Part shown: positions 4,911-5,684 of the stretch, piece by piece
Numbering within the stretch: the first letter of the stretch is position 1
How the letters are laid out: each line of letters starts with the position of its first letter
Assembly (NCBI GenBank): GCA_030638625.1
Contig: DAOWEE010000263.1
Span: 1 to 5,684, forward strand
DNA from: Methanosarcinales archaeon
GTDB taxonomy: Archaea > Halobacteriota > Methanosarcinia > Methanosarcinales > Methanocomedenaceae
Direction of reading: 5' to 3'
DNA length: 5,684 nt
Translations under genes and position numbers: made by a program
Notes under the pieces: generated by a model
Told to the model about the DNA's origin: nothing
The model's database searches: none
Seen by the model: only the letters and a program-made list of their open reading frames with translations

Positions 4911-5566
4911 TTACCCACCCTATGATAGATTATTCCAATCACTACTACCGATATAATCTGAAATATAGTCTGAACTTCAAATGGAATGAATCGTCTTGGA
5001 CCCAATGCGACCAGATTGACCATCCAGAACAGGATAAATAAAATATATAACATATAAAGCTGCGAGATCTTTCCAGATTTGCTCATGATATAGTAAGCAA
5101 TAATTATTGATGTAAAAATAAGCAATACTGCCTGTGTTATTGTCAAAATGAACGAAGATCTTGAAATAAATGCAATACTGGATATCAAAATTGCAATGAC
5201 ATTGAATATTAAAAAAATATGTTTGATATTCAGTTTCTTCCAGAGTATGCTATATGTCAATGAAAGAATTGCCATTGTGCTGAAGTATCCGACAAGGACA
5301 AGAGGAAAATTTCCGAATATATATCTGGGAAAATCAATATCAAATGTTATTCCCATTAACTTCAATGAAATGAATATGAATCTGGAAATATAGGCAAATC
5401 CGAAAAATACGAATGTCAATCTAAAATAATGTATCCCTTCATGGTTTGTTAGCTCATAGATTTCCCTGGTTTTATAGTAGATTGAAAAGCAGAGAAATAC
5501 AACGATAAGTGTGTAGGAAAGTTCCACACCTAGTCTTGTGGGATCGATGAGATGAAAGGGTGGCAT
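4898..5566 (-). CDS. Predicted seven-helix membrane protein, uncharacterised
   Basis: I do not recognise a named family. The 222 residues contain seven hydrophobic segments, at about 13-31, 46-70, 83-108, 115-135, 139-160, 168-188 and 196-215. Positive charges cluster after helices 1 (K32, R34), 3 (KKLNIK), 5 (KSGK) and 7 (HRVGKWTR). By the positive-inside rule this gives an outside N-terminus and an inside C-terminus. The loop YYKTREIYELTNHEGIHYFR (30-49) between helices 1 and 2 is the most polar and distinctive part. No kinase, HAMP, methyl-accepting or catalytic motif is visible, and there is no lysine in helix 7 for retinal. The protein overlaps a winged-helix regulator gene by 13 nt, so a role as membrane sensor or partner of that regulator is inferred. 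The ATG at 5566 has no SD; a TATA-like TTTATTTAT lies 25-33 nt upstream. A small transporter is another possibility. Confidence 0.8.
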   Translation of the reverse strand: MPPFHLIDPTRLGVELSYTLIVVFLCFSIYYKTREIYELTNHEGIHYFRLTFVFFGFAYISRFIFISLKLMGITFDIDFPRYIFGNFPLVLVGYFSTMAILSLTYSILWKKLNIKHIFLIFNVIAILISSIAFISRSSFILTITQAVLLIFTSIIIAYYIMSKSGKISQLYMLYILFILFWMVNLVALGPRRFIPFEVQTIFQIISVVVIGIIYHRVGKWTR

Positions 5567-5590
5567 ATTATACTACTATTCTTTCTGAAC

Positions 5591-5599
5591 ATAAATAAA
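5591..5599 (-). promoter_or_regulatory. TATA-like box for the 7TM / winged-helix pair
   Basis: TTTATTTAT on the minus strand is 25-33 nt before the ATG at 5566. No SD lies in between, which is consistent with a leaderless mRNA. Confidence 0.4.
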
Positions 5600-5600
5600 A

Positions 5601-5630
5601 AAGGTGGACGTAAAGTGTACATTTCGCCTT
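5601..5630. repeat. Imperfect dyad in the region upstream of the 7TM gene
   Basis: AAGGTG (5601-5606) pairs with CGCCTT (5625-5630) with one G-U type mismatch. Between them, a perfect TGTACA palindrome (5616-5621) is flanked by AAAG and TTT. The element lies immediately upstream of the TATA-like box of the 7TM gene, where an operator could sit. It could equally be a chance structure. Confidence 0.3.
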
Positions 5631-5637
5631 CTTTTTG

Positions 5638-5684
5638 CTTATAAGGAGGTTTGACATTATAGCAATTGAGGTGTTAAAATTGAA
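5638..5684 (+). promoter_or_regulatory. Possible start region of a plus-strand gene at the window edge
   Basis: CTTATAAGG (5638-5646) resembles a TATA box and contains the start of AAGGAGGT (5643-5650), a good SD sequence. A second SD-like GAGGTG (5669-5674) is followed after 6 nt by a TTG (5681-5683), the same layout as at hsp20. The TTG at 5651 meets a stop after three codons, so it is not a start. Too few bases remain to confirm any reading frame. Confidence 0.25.

Noticed and set aside
5148..5393. 81-codon plus-strand frame opposite the 7TM gene
   Set aside because: It lies wholly inside the membrane-protein gene and shows no motif or ribosome binding site.
4898..5566. The seven-helix protein as a microbial rhodopsin
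   Set aside because: There is no lysine in the last helix to bind retinal and none of the rhodopsin helix-3 motif, so only the helix count agrees.

Overview
The window looks like a piece of a euryarchaeal chromosome, most likely from the Methanosarcinales / ANME-2 / Methanoperedens side of the tree, although the sequence does not fix a genus. Four things point this way: a Cdc48-type AAA ATPase paired with an archaeal-style Hsp20; a secreted multiheme c-type cytochrome; a winged-helix protein of the archaeal HTH_45 / ArnR1-like type; and A/T-rich TATA-like boxes about 25-30 nt upstream of several start codons that lack a Shine-Dalgarno (SD) site, as expected for archaeal leaderless mRNAs. Other genes carry clear GGTGG, GAGGTG or GGAGG sites. 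No rRNA, tRNA, CRISPR array, insertion sequence or phage gene was recognised.

Left part, plus strand (1-2453): the 3' end of a cdc48 gene is followed after 31 nt by an hsp20 gene, a protein quality-control pair. The ATPase ends in Ile-Tyr-Ala, which fits the HbYX proteasome-docking motif. After a hairpin and T-rich stretch comes a separately promoted gene for a 101-residue exported protein with four CxxCH heme sites, then a circularly permuted YlqF/MJ1464-type GTPase, probably a ribosome-assembly factor, whose better start is the ATG at 1689.

Middle part, minus strand (2468-4483): a YwbE-family small protein converges on the GTPase gene. It is followed by a 12-helix drug-exporter-like MFS transporter and, 40 nt upstream of that, a stand-alone UBP-type zinc finger with a strong SD site.

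Right part, minus strand (4626-5566): this stretch is visibly more A+T-rich. A predicted seven-helix membrane protein of no known function overlaps by 13 nt a small winged-helix regulator. The two look co-translated, and a membrane sensor / transcription-factor module is the most attractive candidate for an undescribed system here. The last ~120 nt hold an imperfect dyad and SD-like sequences that may serve a plus-strand gene starting at or beyond the edge.

No stretch longer than 300 nt lacks a gene. The largest gaps (562-592, 1130-1302, 1609-1688, 2678-2862, 4484-4625 and 5567-5684) are covered by the promoter, terminator and inverted-repeat entries.
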